A stretch of DNA of 64,000 bases from Diadema setosum (lineage: Eukaryota > Echinodermata > Echinoidea > Diadematoida > Diadematidae), in contig CM067065.1 in assembly GCA_033980235.1 (NCBI GenBank), forward strand, positions 10,624,373-10,688,372, read 5' to 3'. Below, piece by piece: positions 28,381 through 45,603 of this stretch; within the stretch, counting starts at the first letter, position 1, and each line of letters opens with the position of its first letter. The notes below the pieces were generated by a model. The model saw nothing but the letters and a program-made list of their open reading frames with translations. It searched no databases and was not told the origin of the DNA. The position numbers were made by a program, and so were the translations under genes.

Positions 28381-28755
28381 CTACTTGGATGTAGTGTACT
28401 TGGTGACAGCTTTAGTGCCCTCGCTGACGGCGTGCTTTGCCAGTTCTCCGGGGAGAAGGAGGCGCACTGCGGTCTGCACTTCACGGCTGCTGATGGTCGA
28501 CTTCTTGTTGTACTGACCGAGACGTGCAGCTTCGGCGGCGATGCGTTCGAAAATGTCGTTGACGAAGCTGTTCATGATGGACATGGCGCGACTCGAAATT
28601 CCAGTATCTGGGTGGACTTGCTTCAGAACCTTGTAGATGTAGATACCGTAGCTCTCCTTCCTCTTCCTACGCCTCTTCTTGTCGGCATTGGGCCGGGGAG
28701 CCTTGGCAGCTTTCTTGGAACCCTTCTTGGCAACTTGTCCGGATGGAGGAGCCAT
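28381..28755 (-). CDS. H2B: Histone H2B, unit 5
   Basis: 124-aa H2B, identical protein to unit 2. TATA 28839-28845, GGATCC 28856-28861, octamer 28875-28882; 3' signals 28319-28353. Confidence 0.99.
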   Translation of the reverse strand: MAPPSGQVAKKGSKKAAKAPRPNADKKRRRKRKESYGIYIYKVLKQVHPDTGISSRAMSIMNSFVNDIFERIAAEAARLGQYNKKSTISSREVQTAVRLLLPGELAKHAVSEGTKAVTKYTTSK

Positions 28756-30306
28756 TGTGAGCGTTGACTAGACTAGGCGGATGCGAATTCGATGCAGCTT
28801 TGAAAGAGAAATGTTATGGTCAGCTGCCCCCTTTCCTCTTTTATACGCGTTCGGAGGATCCGCTCGCACAGTTCATGCAAATTAGATGAGGATTAGCAGA
28901 AGCATCGATTCAGGCGGGCGTGACGGCCCCGCCTGCCGGCCGGCCGGCCGCGGTGGTGGAATAACGGTTTCTGCCACCAGATGGCAGTAGACAGATTTTT
29001 GTCAAATTTTTACCCTAATTTGTTCTTGAATTGCGTGTAAAAATGAAAAACGTGAATAATATTCTCTGCAAATATTCAATCATCATTTACTTTTCTTTTC
29101 TTTTCTCTTTGTAATCAAACTAGATCTAGAAAATCTCATGTAACTATATATATATTCTGTTTCGTATCTCGCTAAAAAGCTGCTAACTTCCCTTATTCCT
29201 TTTGATTGCGTGTTAAGCTTACACATGTTATCTACCTTCGTCGCCGCTTGCTGACACGCTGAAGCTGAAATCTATTTGTAAATATTTATTTTGCGTTAGA
29301 AAAAAAAAAAACACCTTCTTGCATTCATATTTTGCTGATACTCTGTTTTTTTTTTTTTTACCTATTTGATTGCTTTGCTTGTTTCCCACTGCACAATACC
29401 AAAAGCCAATGTCAGACAGCAAGATATTGTCCAGACTTACCCACATTTTGTATTGAGGGTATTGAATCTGCGTAAAATTGGCTATATGCCAAATAGTGTA
29501 TAGAATCTATCCTCTTTAGTGAGTTTAACTCAATACCAGGTGAAGCCAAACAATCTACTTGATTCATAATACAATGTAGTCAATAATTAGCAGGGTTTGT
29601 TTGTTTGTTTGTGTGTTTTTTTTTTTTTTTTTTTGGTGTGTGTGTGCGCGCGCGTGTCTTTTTTATCTTCATTTTCTTTTATTTTTTTTTTATTTATTTA
29701 TTTATTTTTTTTATTTTTTGGCTGAATGATACTGTCTTGGTAGTATCTCCAAATTCCAGTCCATGTCCAGGCGTGGGGCGGCATGTGCATTGTGAGCTTC
29801 ACAACTCTTAATGAAATATTTATGAGCAAAGGCAACAACTTCACCAAAGAAATGTGTAATGTTGTTGCTTTATACAACCCGCCCACTATGGGAGCAACAA
29901 CTTTACCAAAAAGGCAACAACTTTACCAAAAAGGCAACAACTTTACACATAAAGCAACAACTTTACAATTGTATGACAACAACTTTACAATTGTATGACA
30001 ACAACTTTACTTATGAAAATAACGTATCTCTCTTTCTCTCTCTCTCTCTCTCTCACTCTCTATCTATTTGCAACTGGGGGCTGTGATCAGCGAATGGATG
30101 CAATAATTATTCTATTACCTTCAATTACAACCGGTAAACTCTGTAAAGCGTGTAATGAGGGCGTTTTAAGAGCATTGCCACGAAACAGAAATCTGATGTA
30201 CGAACAGTGTGGTTACATATATATATTGCGCATTGATTTAAACGTGCTACTTATGATGACGTTCCGTAATAAAGAAAAGGAAAGAAATGTGTTTCATTAA
30301 GTGTAT

Positions 30307-30341
30307 TCTTTCTTGATAATGTGGTGGCTCTGAAAAGAGCC
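30307..30341 (-). terminator. H4 mRNA 3' stem-loop and HDE, unit 5
   Basis: Stem-loop with TTTC loop at 30326-30341 and CAAGAAAGA at 30307-30315. Confidence 0.96.
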
Positions 30342-30372
30342 GTTGTTTTGTGGTGCAGGAGGCCGTTAAATT

Positions 30373-30762
<390 letters not shown>

Positions 30763-31400
30763 TTAAGTAACCGCTTTGCGGACATGGAGGGCGACGCCCC
30801 ATTCTCCTACTGTCCGCCGCGGCCAGCCCACGATCCGCCTGCGCGAGATCCGGCTGGATCGAGTGCGCCACCTCACGGCCGTCCGTTGCGTTGACCATAC
30901 CAGCACCGCGAGTCGGACGGGCACTGTGTCACATCACATACATTACTCTGTCGCACATTACCTAAGGAAATGAACAAATAAAATACACATATTATGATAA
31001 TATTGACAGCATAAAGCTACATAGATATGGAGTGGTAGATATATACATATACATATACATATACATATATACACACACTCACGCTCACATAATTTCGAGC
31101 TTGAAACGATTTTTCAGAGTAAAACGAAAACCATCACCCTCCCCCCGCTCGCATTCTGTTTAGCCTATTTTCGCTAGCTCTCACAGAATTGTTTGCTCTT
31201 GAGTAACACATAAAACTTCTCCATTCATCTACCATTTCTCTCCTTTTCAACATAAATTCACCAATATAGAATAATTTCTGTTTTTTCTTTTAACTATTCC
31301 TTTCTATTTCCCCGTTTCGTGTATTTCCTTCTTTTTTTTTTCTTCTTCTTTCTTTTCTCAGTGCATCTTTCCCTCGACTAGTTGATACTGCAACAATTAT

Positions 31401-31435
31401 TCTTTCTTGGGTTTGTGGTGGCTCTTAAAAGAGCC
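31401..31435 (-). terminator. H1 mRNA 3' stem-loop and HDE, unit 5
   Basis: Stem-loop with TTTA loop at 31420-31435 and CAAGAAAGA at 31401-31409. Confidence 0.96.
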
Positions 31436-31466
31436 GTTTGATTTTTGGTGTGAGGTGCAAATAAAC

Positions 31467-32093
31467 TTATTTGGCACCCTTCTTGGCAGCAGGCTTCTTT
31501 GGTTTTGCCGCCTTGGATTTGGTCGTCGTCTTCTTCGCCACTTTCTTCGGGGTTGCCTTCTTGGATGGCTTCTTTGCTGCGGTCTTCTTCTTGGGCGTCT
31601 TCGTTTTCTCCGACTTGGTTGCTGTCTTCTTCGCCGGCTTCTTCTTTGTCGCCTTCTTCTTCTTCTCCTTCTTTTCTGCTGCAGCTTTGGCCTTCTTGGC
31701 GACCGCCTTCTCTTTCTTTGCGGCTGCCTTTGCCTTTGCCTTCTCGCGGTCAGCCTTGACCTTTGCCTTCTGCTTCTCTTTTCGTGCCTTCTCCGCCGCC
31801 TCTGCCTTTGCTGCCTTGACGTTCAGCTTGAAAGAGCCAGATGCCCCGACACCTTTCGTCTGAACCAGTGTCTCGTTGGCAACCCCTTTCCGCAGAGCTC
31901 GCTTGATGAAGATGGTCTGTCGGTCCATATCGCCTACTTTGTAGTTGGCTGCGATGTACTTCTTAATGGCCTGAAGCGATGATCCATTCCGCTCCTTCAG
32001 TGCGCCGATAGCAGCATTGACCATCACCTGGGTCGGTGGATGCTCGGGCGCTTTCTTCTTGGTCGTCTTCTTTGCTGCTTCCGAAGCCGCCAT
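31467..32093 (-). CDS. H1: Linker histone H1, unit 5
   Basis: 208-aa H1, Lys192 form, identical to unit 2. GATAAAA 32174-32180, cap-like 32146-32152, 3' signals 31401-31435. Confidence 0.98.
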   Translation of the reverse strand: MAASEAAKKTTKKKAPEHPPTQVMVNAAIGALKERNGSSLQAIKKYIAANYKVGDMDRQTIFIKRALRKGVANETLVQTKGVGASGSFKLNVKAAKAEAAEKARKEKQKAKVKADREKAKAKAAAKKEKAVAKKAKAAAEKKEKKKKATKKKPAKKTATKSEKTKTPKKKTAAKKPSKKATPKKVAKKTTTKSKAAKPKKPAAKKGAK

Positions 32094-32939
32094 CACGATA
32101 ACAATCGATGCGATACGTAGTGAGTCAGAGAGTAGTGGAACAAAACTAATGACTCGCAACCTTCGCACTGTCGTTTTATCAGCTCATTGCGTACCTCGAA
32201 GGAATCACCGGACATCTCGGGCATGGCGTCGTGCAGACGCTCTGCCTAATGTGCTTCCACATCTGTTCTCTGTTTCATATTACTTGATTTACTTTTCTGC
32301 TCCATTTGTTTTATCCACGTGTTTCCCTAAGGCAGCTGTTTTATATTACAACATGCCGAAAACTGCAACAATCTTAGACAGCAAACGCACAAACACTAGA
32401 GCATTAATGCAATCAAACACACAAACTTCCTACATACATGTGGCTGTGCTGTTCTTATGTTGTCGATAAATTCCTCTTTTATTTCAATACCTTCTTTTTA
32501 ACCTCATAACGGCCTCGCCTGACGATTTATCATCTGTGCATTTCATAAATTCATAAATTCTTCCGAAATTAACTTGGTACTTAATTCTTGCTTATTTTCA
32601 TACTCTAGTCTATGCTTTTATGCTTTACTCCATATTCTCTCCTCATCTAATGGTATGCATTGCCACCTTATATATTTAGTCTTTAGTCTATGCTTATACC
32701 TTTGTCTATCTATTTTGTCTCCTTGCATTGTCACCTTATATATTTATCATTATATTTCTTCCTTTTTTATCACTATATTTCTTCCTTTCTCTTCATTTCC
32801 TATTTATGTGTGATTCAAGTAAGGATAATTAGAGAGAGAGAGAGAGAGAGAAAGGAAGAAAAAAAAAAAGAAAAAAAAAAAAACCAGATATAGCGGAAAT
32901 CTCAACACAACACGAAATAGCATGATGAATTGAATGTAT

Positions 32940-32974
32940 TCTTTCTGGAAAATGTGGTGGCCCTGATAAGGGCC
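32940..32974 (-). terminator. H2A mRNA 3' stem-loop and HDE, unit 5
   Basis: Stem-loop with TATC loop at 32959-32974 and CCAGAAAGA at 32940-32948. Confidence 0.95.
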
Positions 32975-33004
32975 GTTTGGTTGAAAAGAGCCGCCGTGAA
33001 GTGT

Positions 33005-33631
<627 letters not shown>

Positions 33632-34172
33632 TCAATGCAGCTAGTTGTATCGCGGCGGCTGTCCATATATTATATTTCACAATAAAGCAATTGTGAATAC
33701 ATACTTTCAGTTGAATCAGCATTCAGATCACGTCAACACATCGGTAAAAAGACTCCGAATTAACGTCACAATCTTTCATTTTTTTTTCCTTTTCTTGACC
33801 ATATAGTTTTACTTTTTCTTACCCCCCTCCCTTTACTCCTTCTGTCTCCCTATCTATCCCTCTCCCCTCTCTCTCTCCCTCTCCCTCTCTATCAAGCACC
33901 TTACAGACCCCTTCTCGTCTCAATTACATATGAATTGATTTGCTAGGTACATAATCACCGTAGACTGCGTTTCATTTGAAAGGGGGGGGGGGGCAGATAT
34001 CCCTACTTTACGTGCATTTCATTTATCTTTGTGGTTTTCTTGTTCTCATTTTTTCATTTCCGTTCAACTACGTGTGCACTTTTAAATACATAAATATCTA
34101 ACATCATCCAAGGCTCTACTTTTTAAAACTAAGAATAACAAACAGAATATTGTCCTGTATGAACCATGATAT

Positions 34173-34207
34173 TCTTTCTTGATAATGTGGTGGCTCTGAA
34201 AAGAGCC
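34173..34207 (-). terminator. H3 mRNA 3' stem-loop and HDE, unit 5
   Basis: Stem-loop with TTTC loop at 34192-34207 and CAAGAAAGA at 34173-34181. Confidence 0.96.
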
Positions 34208-34247
34208 GTTGTGTTGTGTGGTGCGACCACGGAGGACAGGCCTCTCT

Positions 34248-34883
<636 letters not shown>

Positions 34884-35423
34884 TCACGCCGCTCAACCTG
34901 TTCACGCCTTCCCGTAGATGGCGCCGTTGAGATACCAGCTCGCGAATTCAATGATTATTGCGGCGTATAATATACTGAAAACATCATTCCGAACGATTTT
35001 TTTCTGTATGCAGGCTGCTGTAACAGTGATATTATTACTATACGTGCATGATGGTATTTGGAATAGATTCATATAGCAACAGCTCGTTAAGAAGACGATT
35101 CTATAAAGCGGTGTGGTAATTTAATACACTCTTTAACCCGAAAGGGAAGAGCTGGCTGATTGGAAGTTAATCTATATTGTGCGGGTCTTAAACATTAATC
35201 TGTAATATGTTTGCATAATTTTACCATGTTTCGATCAGGTGGTGCTGTCATTAAACTAATTAACGAATACATTAAGTGAACACGAGAAGCAAATATAAAT
35301 AAGCATACAATGTGAAGTCACTATAAACAAGCGATGATTTGTATTTCTCTGGTGGGTAAAGTACTAGCTTTTCGATTCGTTATAATTAGGATATGATTAG
35401 GATTTCATACAACAGTGGGATAT

Positions 35424-35458
35424 TCTTTCTTGGTTATGTGGTGGCCCTGATAAGGGCC
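35424..35458 (-). terminator. H2B mRNA 3' stem-loop and HDE, unit 6
   Basis: Stem-loop with TATC loop at 35443-35458 and CAAGAAAGA at 35424-35432. Confidence 0.96.
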
Positions 35459-35485
35459 GTTTGAGATATAGACGACTGTGGACAT

Positions 35486-35860
35486 CTACTTGGATGTAGT
35501 GTACTTGGTGACAGCTTTAGTGCCCTCGCTGACGGCGTGCTTTGCCAGTTCTCCGGGGAGAAGGAGGCGCACTGCGGTCTGCACTTCACGGCTGCTGATG
35601 GTCGACTTCTTGTTGTACTGACCGAGACGTGCAGCTTCGGCGGCGATGCGTTCGAAAATGTCGTTGACGAAGCTGTTCATGATGGACATGGCGCGACTCG
35701 AAATTCCAGTATCTGGGTGGACTTGCTTCAGAACCTTGTAGATGTAGATACCGTAGCTCTCCTTCCTCTTCCTACGCCTCTTCTTGTCGGCATTGGGCCG
35801 GGGAGCCTTGGCAGCTTTCTTGGAACCCTTCTTGGCAACTTGTCCGGATGGAGGAGCCAT
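35486..35860 (-). CDS. H2B: Histone H2B, unit 6
   Basis: 124-aa H2B, identical protein to unit 2. TATA 35944-35950, GGATCC 35961-35966, octamer 35980-35987; 3' signals 35424-35458. Confidence 0.99.
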   Translation of the reverse strand: MAPPSGQVAKKGSKKAAKAPRPNADKKRRRKRKESYGIYIYKVLKQVHPDTGISSRAMSIMNSFVNDIFERIAAEAARLGQYNKKSTISSREVQTAVRLLLPGELAKHAVSEGTKAVTKYTTSK

Positions 35861-37409
35861 TGTGAGCGTTGACTAGACTAGGCGGATGCGAATTCGATGC
35901 AGCTTTGAAAGAGAAATGTTATGGTCAGCTGCCCCCTTTCCTCTTTTATACGCGTTCGGAGGATCCGCTCGCACAGTTCATGCAAATTAGATGAGGATTA
36001 GCAGAAGCATCGATTCAGGCGGGCGTGACGGCCCCGCCTGCCGGCCGGCCGGCCGCGGTGGTGGAATAACGGTTTCTGCCACCAGATGGCAGTAGACAGA
36101 TTTTTGTCAAATTTTTACCCTAATTTGTTCTTGAATTGCGTGTAAAAATGAAAAACGTGAATAATATTCTCTGCAAATATTCAATCATCATTTACTTTTC
36201 TTTTCTTTTCTCTTTGTAATCAAACTAGATCTAGAAAATCTCATGTAACTATATATATATTCTGTTTCGTATCTCGCTAAAAAGCTGCTAACTTCCCTTA
36301 TTCCTTTTGATTGCGTGTTAAGCTTACACATGTTATCTACCTTCGTCGCCGCTTGCTGACACGCTGAAGCTGAAATCTATTTGTAAATATTTATTTTGCG
36401 TTAGAAAAAAAAAAAACACCTTCTTGCATTCATATTTTGCTGATACTCTGTTTTTTTTTTTTTTTACCTATTTGATTGCTTTGCTTGTTTCCCACTGCAC
36501 AATACCAAAAGCCAATGTCAGACAGCAAGATATTGTCCAGACTTACCCACATTTTGTATTGAGGGTATTGAATCTGCGTAAAATTGGCTATATGCCAAAT
36601 AGTGTATAGAATCTATCCTCTTTAGTGAGTTTAACTCAATACCAGGTGAAGCCAAACAATCTACTTGATTCATAATACAATGTAGTCAATAATTAGCAGG
36701 GTTTGTTTGTTTGTTTGTGTGTTTTTTTTTTTTTTTTGGTGTGTGTGTGCGCGCGCGTGTCTTTTTTATCTTCATTTTCTTTTATTTTTTTTTTATTTAT
36801 TTATTTATTTTTTTTATTTTTTGGCTGAATGATACTTTCTTGGTAGTATCTCCAAATTCCAGTCCATGTCCAGGCGTGGGGCGGCATGTGCATTGTGAGC
36901 TTCACAACTCTTAATGAAATATTTATGAGCAAAGGCAACAACTTCACCAAAGAAATGTGTAATGTTGTTGCTTTATACAACCCGCCCACTATGGGAGCAA
37001 CAACTTTACCAAAAAGGCAACAACTTTACCAAAAAGGCAACAACTTTACACATAAAGCAACAACTTTACAATTGTATGACAACAACTTTACAATTGTATG
37101 ACAACAACTTTACTTATGAAAATAACGTATCTCTCTTTCTCTCTCTCTCTCTCTCTCACTCTCTATCTATTTGCAACTGGGGGCTGTGATCAGCGAATGG
37201 ATGCAATAATTATTCTATTACCTTCAATTACAACCGGTAAACTCTGTAAAGCGTGTAATGAGGGCGTTTTAAGAGCATTGCCACGAAACAGAAATCTGAT
37301 GTACGAACAGTGTGGTTACATATATATATTGCGCATTGATTTAAACGTGCTACTTATGATGACGTTCCGTAATAAAGAAAAGGAAAGAAATGTGTTTCAT
37401 TAAGTGTAT

Positions 37410-37444
37410 TCTTTCTTGATAATGTGGTGGCTCTGAAAAGAGCC
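37410..37444 (-). terminator. H4 mRNA 3' stem-loop and HDE, unit 6
   Basis: Stem-loop with TTTC loop at 37429-37444 and CAAGAAAGA at 37410-37418. Confidence 0.96.
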
Positions 37445-37475
37445 GTTGTTTTGTGGTGCAGGAGGCCGTTAAATT

Positions 37476-37865
<390 letters not shown>

Positions 37866-38503
37866 TTAAGTAACCGCTTTGCGGACATGGAGGGCGACGC
37901 CCCATTCTCCTACTGTCCGCCGCGGCCAGCCCACGATCCGCCTGCGCGAGATCCGGCTGGATCGAGTGCGCCACCTCACGGCCGTCCGTTGCGTTGACCA
38001 TACCAGCACCGCGAGTCGGACGGGCACTGTGTCACATCACATACATTACTCTGTCGCACATTACCTAAGGAAATGAACAAATAAAATACACATATTATGA
38101 TAATATTGACAGCATAAAGCTACATAGATATGGAGTGGTAGATATATACATATACATATACATATACATATATACACACACTCACGCTCACATAATTTCG
38201 AGCTTGAAACGATTTTTCAGAGTAAAACGAAAACCATCACCCTCCCCCCGCTCGCATTCTGTTTAGCCTATTTTCGCTAGCTCTCACAGAATTGTTTGCT
38301 CTTGAGTAACACATAAAACTTCTCCATTCATCTACCATTTCTCTCCTTTTCAACATAAATTCACCAATATAGAATAATTTCTGTTTTTTCTTTTAACTAT
38401 TCCTTTCTATTTCCCCGTTTCGTGTATTTCCTTCTTTTTTTTTTCTTCTTCTTTCTTTTCTCAGTGCATCTTTCCCTCGACTAGTTGATACTGCAACAAT
38501 TAT

Positions 38504-38538
38504 TCTTTCTTGGGTTTGTGGTGGCTCTTAAAAGAGCC
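38504..38538 (-). terminator. H1 mRNA 3' stem-loop and HDE, unit 6
   Basis: Stem-loop with TTTA loop at 38523-38538 and CAAGAAAGA at 38504-38512. Confidence 0.96.
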
Positions 38539-38569
38539 GTTTGATTTTTGGTGTGAGGTGCAAATAAAC

Positions 38570-39196
38570 TTATTTGGCACCCTTCTTGGCAGCAGGCTTC
38601 TTTGGTTTTGCCGCCTTGGATTGGGTCGTCGTCTTCTTCGCCACTTTCTTCGGGGTTGCCTTCTTGGATGGCTTCTTTGCTGCGGTCTTCTTCTTGGGCG
38701 TCTTCGTTTTCTCCGACTTGGTTGCTGTCTTCTTCGCCGGCTTCTTCTTTGTCGCCTTCTTCTTCTTCTCCTTCTTTTCTGCTGCAGCTTTGGCCTTCTT
38801 GGCGACCGCCTTCTCTTTCTTTGCGGCTGCCTTTGCCTTTGCCTTCTCGCGGTCAGCCTTGACCTTTGCCTTCTGCTTCTCTTTTCGTGCCTTCTCCGCC
38901 GCCTCTGCCTTTGCTGCCTTGACGTTCAGCTTGAAAGAGCCAGATGCCCCGACACCTTTCGTCTGAACCAGTGTCTCGTTGGCAACCCCTTTCCGCAGAG
39001 CTCGCTTGATGAAGATGGTCTGTCGGTCCATATCGCCTACTTTGTAGTTGGCTGCGATGTACTTCTTAATGGCCTGAAGCGATGATCCATTCCGCTCCTT
39101 CAGTGCGCCGATAGCAGCATTGACCATCACCTGGGTCGGTGGATGCTCGGGCGCTTTCTTCTTGGTCGTCTTCTTTGCTGCTTCCGAAGCCGCCAT
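38570..39196 (-). CDS. H1: Linker histone H1, unit 6 (Gln192 variant)
   Basis: 208-aa H1 with Gln at 192 (codon CAA at 38621-38623), shared only with unit 1; the tail reads [12 protein letters not shown]. The change removes one positive charge from a tail with dozens, so little functional effect is expected. Its sharing by units five apart bears on array history. GATAAAA 39277-39283, cap-like 39249-39255, 3' signals 38504-38538. Confidence 0.98.
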   Translation of the reverse strand: MAASEAAKKTTKKKAPEHPPTQVMVNAAIGALKERNGSSLQAIKKYIAANYKVGDMDRQTIFIKRALRKGVANETLVQTKGVGASGSFKLNVKAAKAEAAEKARKEKQKAKVKADREKAKAKAAAKKEKAVAKKAKAAAEKKEKKKKATKKKPAKKTATKSEKTKTPKKKTAAKKPSKKATPKKVAKKTTTQSKAAKPKKPAAKKGAK

Positions 39197-40038
39197 CACG
39201 ATAACAATCGATGCGATACGTAGTGAGTCAGAGAGTAGTGGAACAAAACTAATGACTCGCAACCTTCGCACTGTCGTTTTATCAGCTCATTGCGTACCTC
39301 GAAGGAATCACCGGACATCTCGGGCATGGCGTCGTGCAGACGCTCTGCCTAATGTGCTTCCACATCTGTTCTCTGTTTCATATTACTTGATTTACTTTTC
39401 TGCTCCATTTGTTTTATCCACGTGTTTCCCTAAGGCAGCTGTTTTATATTACAACATGCCGAAAACTGCAACAATCTTAGACAGCAAACGCACAAACACT
39501 AGAGCATTAATGCAATCAAACACACAAACTTCCTACATACATGTGGCTGTGCTGTTCTTATGTTGTCGATAAATTCCTCTTTTATTTCAATACCTTCTTT
39601 TTAACCTCATAACGGCCTCGCCTGACGATTTATCATCTGTGCATTTCATAAATTCATAAATTCTTCCGAAATTAACTTGGTACTTAATTCTTGCTTATTT
39701 TCATACTCTAGTCTATGCTTTTATGCTTTACTCCATATTCTCTCCTCATCTAATGGTATGCATTGCCACCTTATATATTTAGTCTTTAGTCTATGCTTAT
39801 ACCTTTGTCTATCTATTTTGTCTCCTTGCATTGTCACCTTATATATTTATCATTATATTTCTTCCTTTTTTATCACTATATTTCTTCCTTTCTCTTCATT
39901 TCCTATTTATGTGTGATTCAAGTAAGGATAATTAGAGAGAGAGAGAGAGAGAGAAAGGAAGAAAAAAAAAAGAAAAAAAAAACCAGATATAGCGGAAATC
40001 TCAACACAACACGAAATAGCATGATGAATTGAATGTAT

Positions 40039-40073
40039 TCTTTCTGGAAAATGTGGTGGCCCTGATAAGGGCC
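40039..40073 (-). terminator. H2A mRNA 3' stem-loop and HDE, unit 6
   Basis: Stem-loop with TATC loop at 40058-40073 and CCAGAAAGA at 40039-40047. Confidence 0.95.
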
Positions 40074-40103
40074 GTTTGGTTGAAAAGAGCCGCCGTGAAG
40101 TGT

Positions 40104-40730
<627 letters not shown>

Positions 40731-41271
40731 TCAATGCAGCTAGTTGTATCGCGGCGGCTGTCCATATATTATATTTCACAATAAAGCAATTGTGAATACA
40801 TACTTTCAGTTGAATCAGCATTCAGATCACGTCAACACATCGGTAAAAAGACTCCGAATTAACGTCACAATCTTTCATTTTTTTTTTCTTTTCTTGACCA
40901 TATAGTTTTACTTTTTCTTACCCCCCTCCCTTTACTCCTTCTGTCTCCCTATCTATCCCTCTCCCCTCTCTCTCTCCCTCTCCCTCTCTATCAAGCACCT
41001 TACAGACCCCTTCTCGTCTCAATTACATATGAATTGATTTGCTAGGTACATAATCACCGTAGACTGCGTTTCATTTGAAAGGGGGGGGGGGGCAGATATC
41101 CCTACTTTACGTGCATTTCATTTATCTTTGTGGTTTTCTTGTTCTCATTTTTTCATTTCCGTTCAACTACGTGTGCACTTTTAAATACATAAATATCTAA
41201 CATCATCCAAGGCTCTACTTTTTAAAACTAAGAATAACAAACAGAATATTGTCCTGTATGAACCATGATAT

Positions 41272-41306
41272 TCTTTCTTGATAATGTGGTGGCTCTGAAA
41301 AGAGCC
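41272..41306 (-). terminator. H3 mRNA 3' stem-loop and HDE, unit 6
   Basis: Stem-loop with TTTC loop at 41291-41306 and CAAGAAAGA at 41272-41280. Confidence 0.96.
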
Positions 41307-41346
41307 GTTGTGTTGTGTGGTGCGACCACGGAGGACAGGCCTCTCT

Positions 41347-41982
<636 letters not shown>

Positions 41983-42522
41983 TCACGCCGCTCAACCTGT
42001 TCACGCCTTCCCGTAGATGGCGCCGTTGAGATACCAGCTCGCGAATTCAATGATTATTGCGGCGTATAATATACTGAAAACATCATTCCGAACGATTTTT
42101 TTCTGTATGCAGGCTGCTGTAACAGTGATATTATTACTATACGTGCATGATGGTATTTGGAATAGATTCATATAGCAACAGCTCGTTAAGAAGACGATTC
42201 TATAAAGCGGTGTGGTAATTTAATACACTCTTTAACCCGAAAGGGAAGAGCTGGCTGATTGGAAGTTAATCTATATTGTGCGGGTCTTAAACATTAATCT
42301 GTAATATGTTTGCATAATTTTACCATGTTTCGATCAGGTGGTGCTGTCATTAAACTAATTAACGAATACATTAAGTGAACACGAGAAGCAAATATAAATA
42401 AGCATACAATGTGAAGTCACTATAAACAAGCGATGATTTGTATTTCTCTGGTGGGTAAAGTACTAGCTTTTCGATTCGTTATAATTAGGATATGATTAGG
42501 ATTTCATACAACAGTGGGATAT

Positions 42523-42557
42523 TCTTTCTTGGTTATGTGGTGGCCCTGATAAGGGCC
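42523..42557 (-). terminator. H2B mRNA 3' stem-loop and HDE, unit 7
   Basis: Stem-loop with TATC loop at 42542-42557 and CAAGAAAGA at 42523-42531. Confidence 0.96.
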
Positions 42558-42584
42558 GTTTGAGATATAGACGACTGTGGACAT

Positions 42585-42959
42585 CTACTTGGATGTAGTG
42601 TACTTGGTGACAGCTTTAGTGCCCTCGCTGACGGCGTGCTTTGCCAGTTCTCCGGGGAGAAGGAGGCGCACTGCGGTCTGCACTTCACGGCTGCTGATGG
42701 TCGACTTCTTGTTGTACTGACCGAGACGTGCAGCTTCGGCGGCGATGCGTTCGAAAATGTCGTTGACGAAGCTGTTCATGATGGACATGGCGCGACTCGA
42801 AATTCCAGTATCTGGGTGGACTTGCTTCAGAACCTTGTAGATGTAGATACCGTAGCTCTCCTTCCTCTTCCTACGCCTCTTCTTGTCGGCATTGGGCCGG
42901 GGAGCCTTGGCAGCTTTCTTGGAACCCTTCTTGGCAACTTGTCCGGATGGAGGAGCCAT
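42585..42959 (-). CDS. H2B: Histone H2B, unit 7
   Basis: 124-aa H2B, identical protein to unit 2. TATA 43043-43049, GGATCC 43060-43065, octamer 43079-43086; 3' signals 42523-42557. Confidence 0.99.
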   Translation of the reverse strand: MAPPSGQVAKKGSKKAAKAPRPNADKKRRRKRKESYGIYIYKVLKQVHPDTGISSRAMSIMNSFVNDIFERIAAEAARLGQYNKKSTISSREVQTAVRLLLPGELAKHAVSEGTKAVTKYTTSK

Positions 42960-44510
42960 TGTGAGCGTTGACTAGACTAGGCGGATGCGAATTCGATGCA
43001 GCTTTGAAAGAGAAATGTTATGGTCAGCTGCCCCCTTTCCTCTTTTATACGCGTTCGGAGGATCCGCTCGCACAGTTCATGCAAATTAGATGAGGATTAG
43101 CAGAAGCATCGATTCAGGCGGGCGTGACGGCCCCGCCTGCCGGCCGGCCGGCCGCGGTGGTGGAATAACGGTTTCTGCCACCAGATGGCAGTAGACAGAT
43201 TTTTGTCAAATTTTTACCCTAATTTGTTCTTGAATTGCGTGTAAAAATGAAAAACGTGAATAATATTCTCTGCAAATATTCAATCATCATTTACTTTTCT
43301 TTTCTTTTCTCTTTGTAATCAAACTAGATCTAGAAAATCTCATGTAACTATATATATATTCTGTTTCGTATCTCGCTAAAAAGCTGCTAACTTCCCTTAT
43401 TCCTTTTGATTGCGTGTTAAGCTTACACATGTTATCTACCTTCGTCGCCGCTTGCTGACACGCTGAAGCTGAAATCTATTTGTAAATATTTATTTTGCGT
43501 TAGAAAAAAAAAAAAACACCTTCTTGCATTCATATTTTGCTGATACTCTGTTGTTTTTTTTTTTACCTATTTGATTGCTTTGCTTGTTTCCCACTGCACA
43601 ATACCAAAAGCCAATGTCAGACAGCAAGATATTGTCCAGACTTACCCACATTTTGTATTGAGGGTATTGAATCTGCGTAAAATTGGCTATATGCCAAATA
43701 GTGTATAGAATCTATCCTCTTTAGTGAGTTTAACTCAATACCAGGTGAAGCCAAACAATCTACTTGATTCATAATACAATGTAGTCAATAATTAGCAGGG
43801 TTTGTTTGTTTGTTTGTGTGGTTTTTTTTTTTTTTTTTTGGTGTGTGTGTGCGCGCGCGTGTCTTTTTTATCTTCATTTTCTTTTATTTTTTTTTATTTA
43901 TTTATTTATTTTTTTTATTTTTTGGCTGAATGATACTGTCTTGGTAGTATCTCCAAATTCCAGTCCATGTCCAGGCGTGGGGCGGCATGTGCATTGTGAG
44001 CTTCACAACTCTTAATGAAATATTTATGAGCAAAGGCAACAACTTCACCAAAGAAATGTGTAATGTTGTTGCTTTATACAACCCGCCCACTATGGGAGCA
44101 ACAACTTTACCAAAAAGGCAACAACTTTACCAAAAAGGCAACAACTTTACACATAAAGCAACAACTTTACAATTGTATGACAACAACTTTACAATTGTAT
44201 GACAACAACTTTACTTATGAAAATAACGTATCTCTCTTTCTCTCTCTCTCTCTCTCTCACTCTCTATCTATTTGCAACTGGGGGCTGTGATCAGCGAATG
44301 GATGCAATAATTATTCTATTACCTTCAATTACAACCGGTAAACTCTGTAAAGCGTGTAATGAGGGCGTTTTAAGAGCATTGCCACGAAACAGAAATCTGA
44401 TGTACGAACAGTGTGGTTACATATATATATTGCGCATTGATTTAAACGTGCTACTTATGATGACGTTCCGTAATAAAGAAAAGGAAAGAAATGTGTTTCA
44501 TTAAGTGTAT

Positions 44511-44545
44511 TCTTTCTTGATAATGTGGTGGCTCTGAAAAGAGCC
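44511..44545 (-). terminator. H4 mRNA 3' stem-loop and HDE, unit 7
   Basis: Stem-loop with TTTC loop at 44530-44545 and CAAGAAAGA at 44511-44519. Confidence 0.96.
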
Positions 44546-44576
44546 GTTGTTTTGTGGTGCAGGAGGCCGTTAAATT

Positions 44577-44966
<390 letters not shown>

Positions 44967-45603
44967 TTAAGTAACCGCTTTGCGGACATGGAGGGCGACG
45001 CCCCATTCTCCTACTGTCCGCCGCGGCCAGCCCACGATCCGCCTGCGCGAGATCCGGCTGGATCGAGTGCGCCACCTCACGGCCGTCCGTTGCGTTGACC
45101 ATACCAGCACCGCGAGTCGGACGGGCACTGTGTCACATCACATACATTACTCTGTCGCACATTACCTAAGGAAATGAACAAATAAAATACACATATTATG
45201 ATAATATTGACAGCATAAAGCTACATAGATATGGAGTGGTAGATATATACATATACATATACATATACATATATACACACACTCACGCTCACATAATTTC
45301 GAGCTTGAAACGATTTTTCAGAGTAAAACGAAAACCATCACCCTCCCCCCGCTCGCATTCTGTTTAGCTATTTTCGCTAGCTCTCACAGAATTGTTTGCT
45401 CTTGAGTAACACATAAAACTTCTCCATTCATCTACCATTTCTCTCCTTTTCAACATAAATTCACCAATATAGAATAATTTCTGTTTTTTCTTTTAACTAT
45501 TCCTTTCTATTTCCCCGTTTCGTGTATTTCCTTCTTTTTTTTTTCTTCTTCTTTCTTTTCTCAGTGCATCTTTCCCTCGACTAGTTGATACTGCAACAAT
45601 TAT

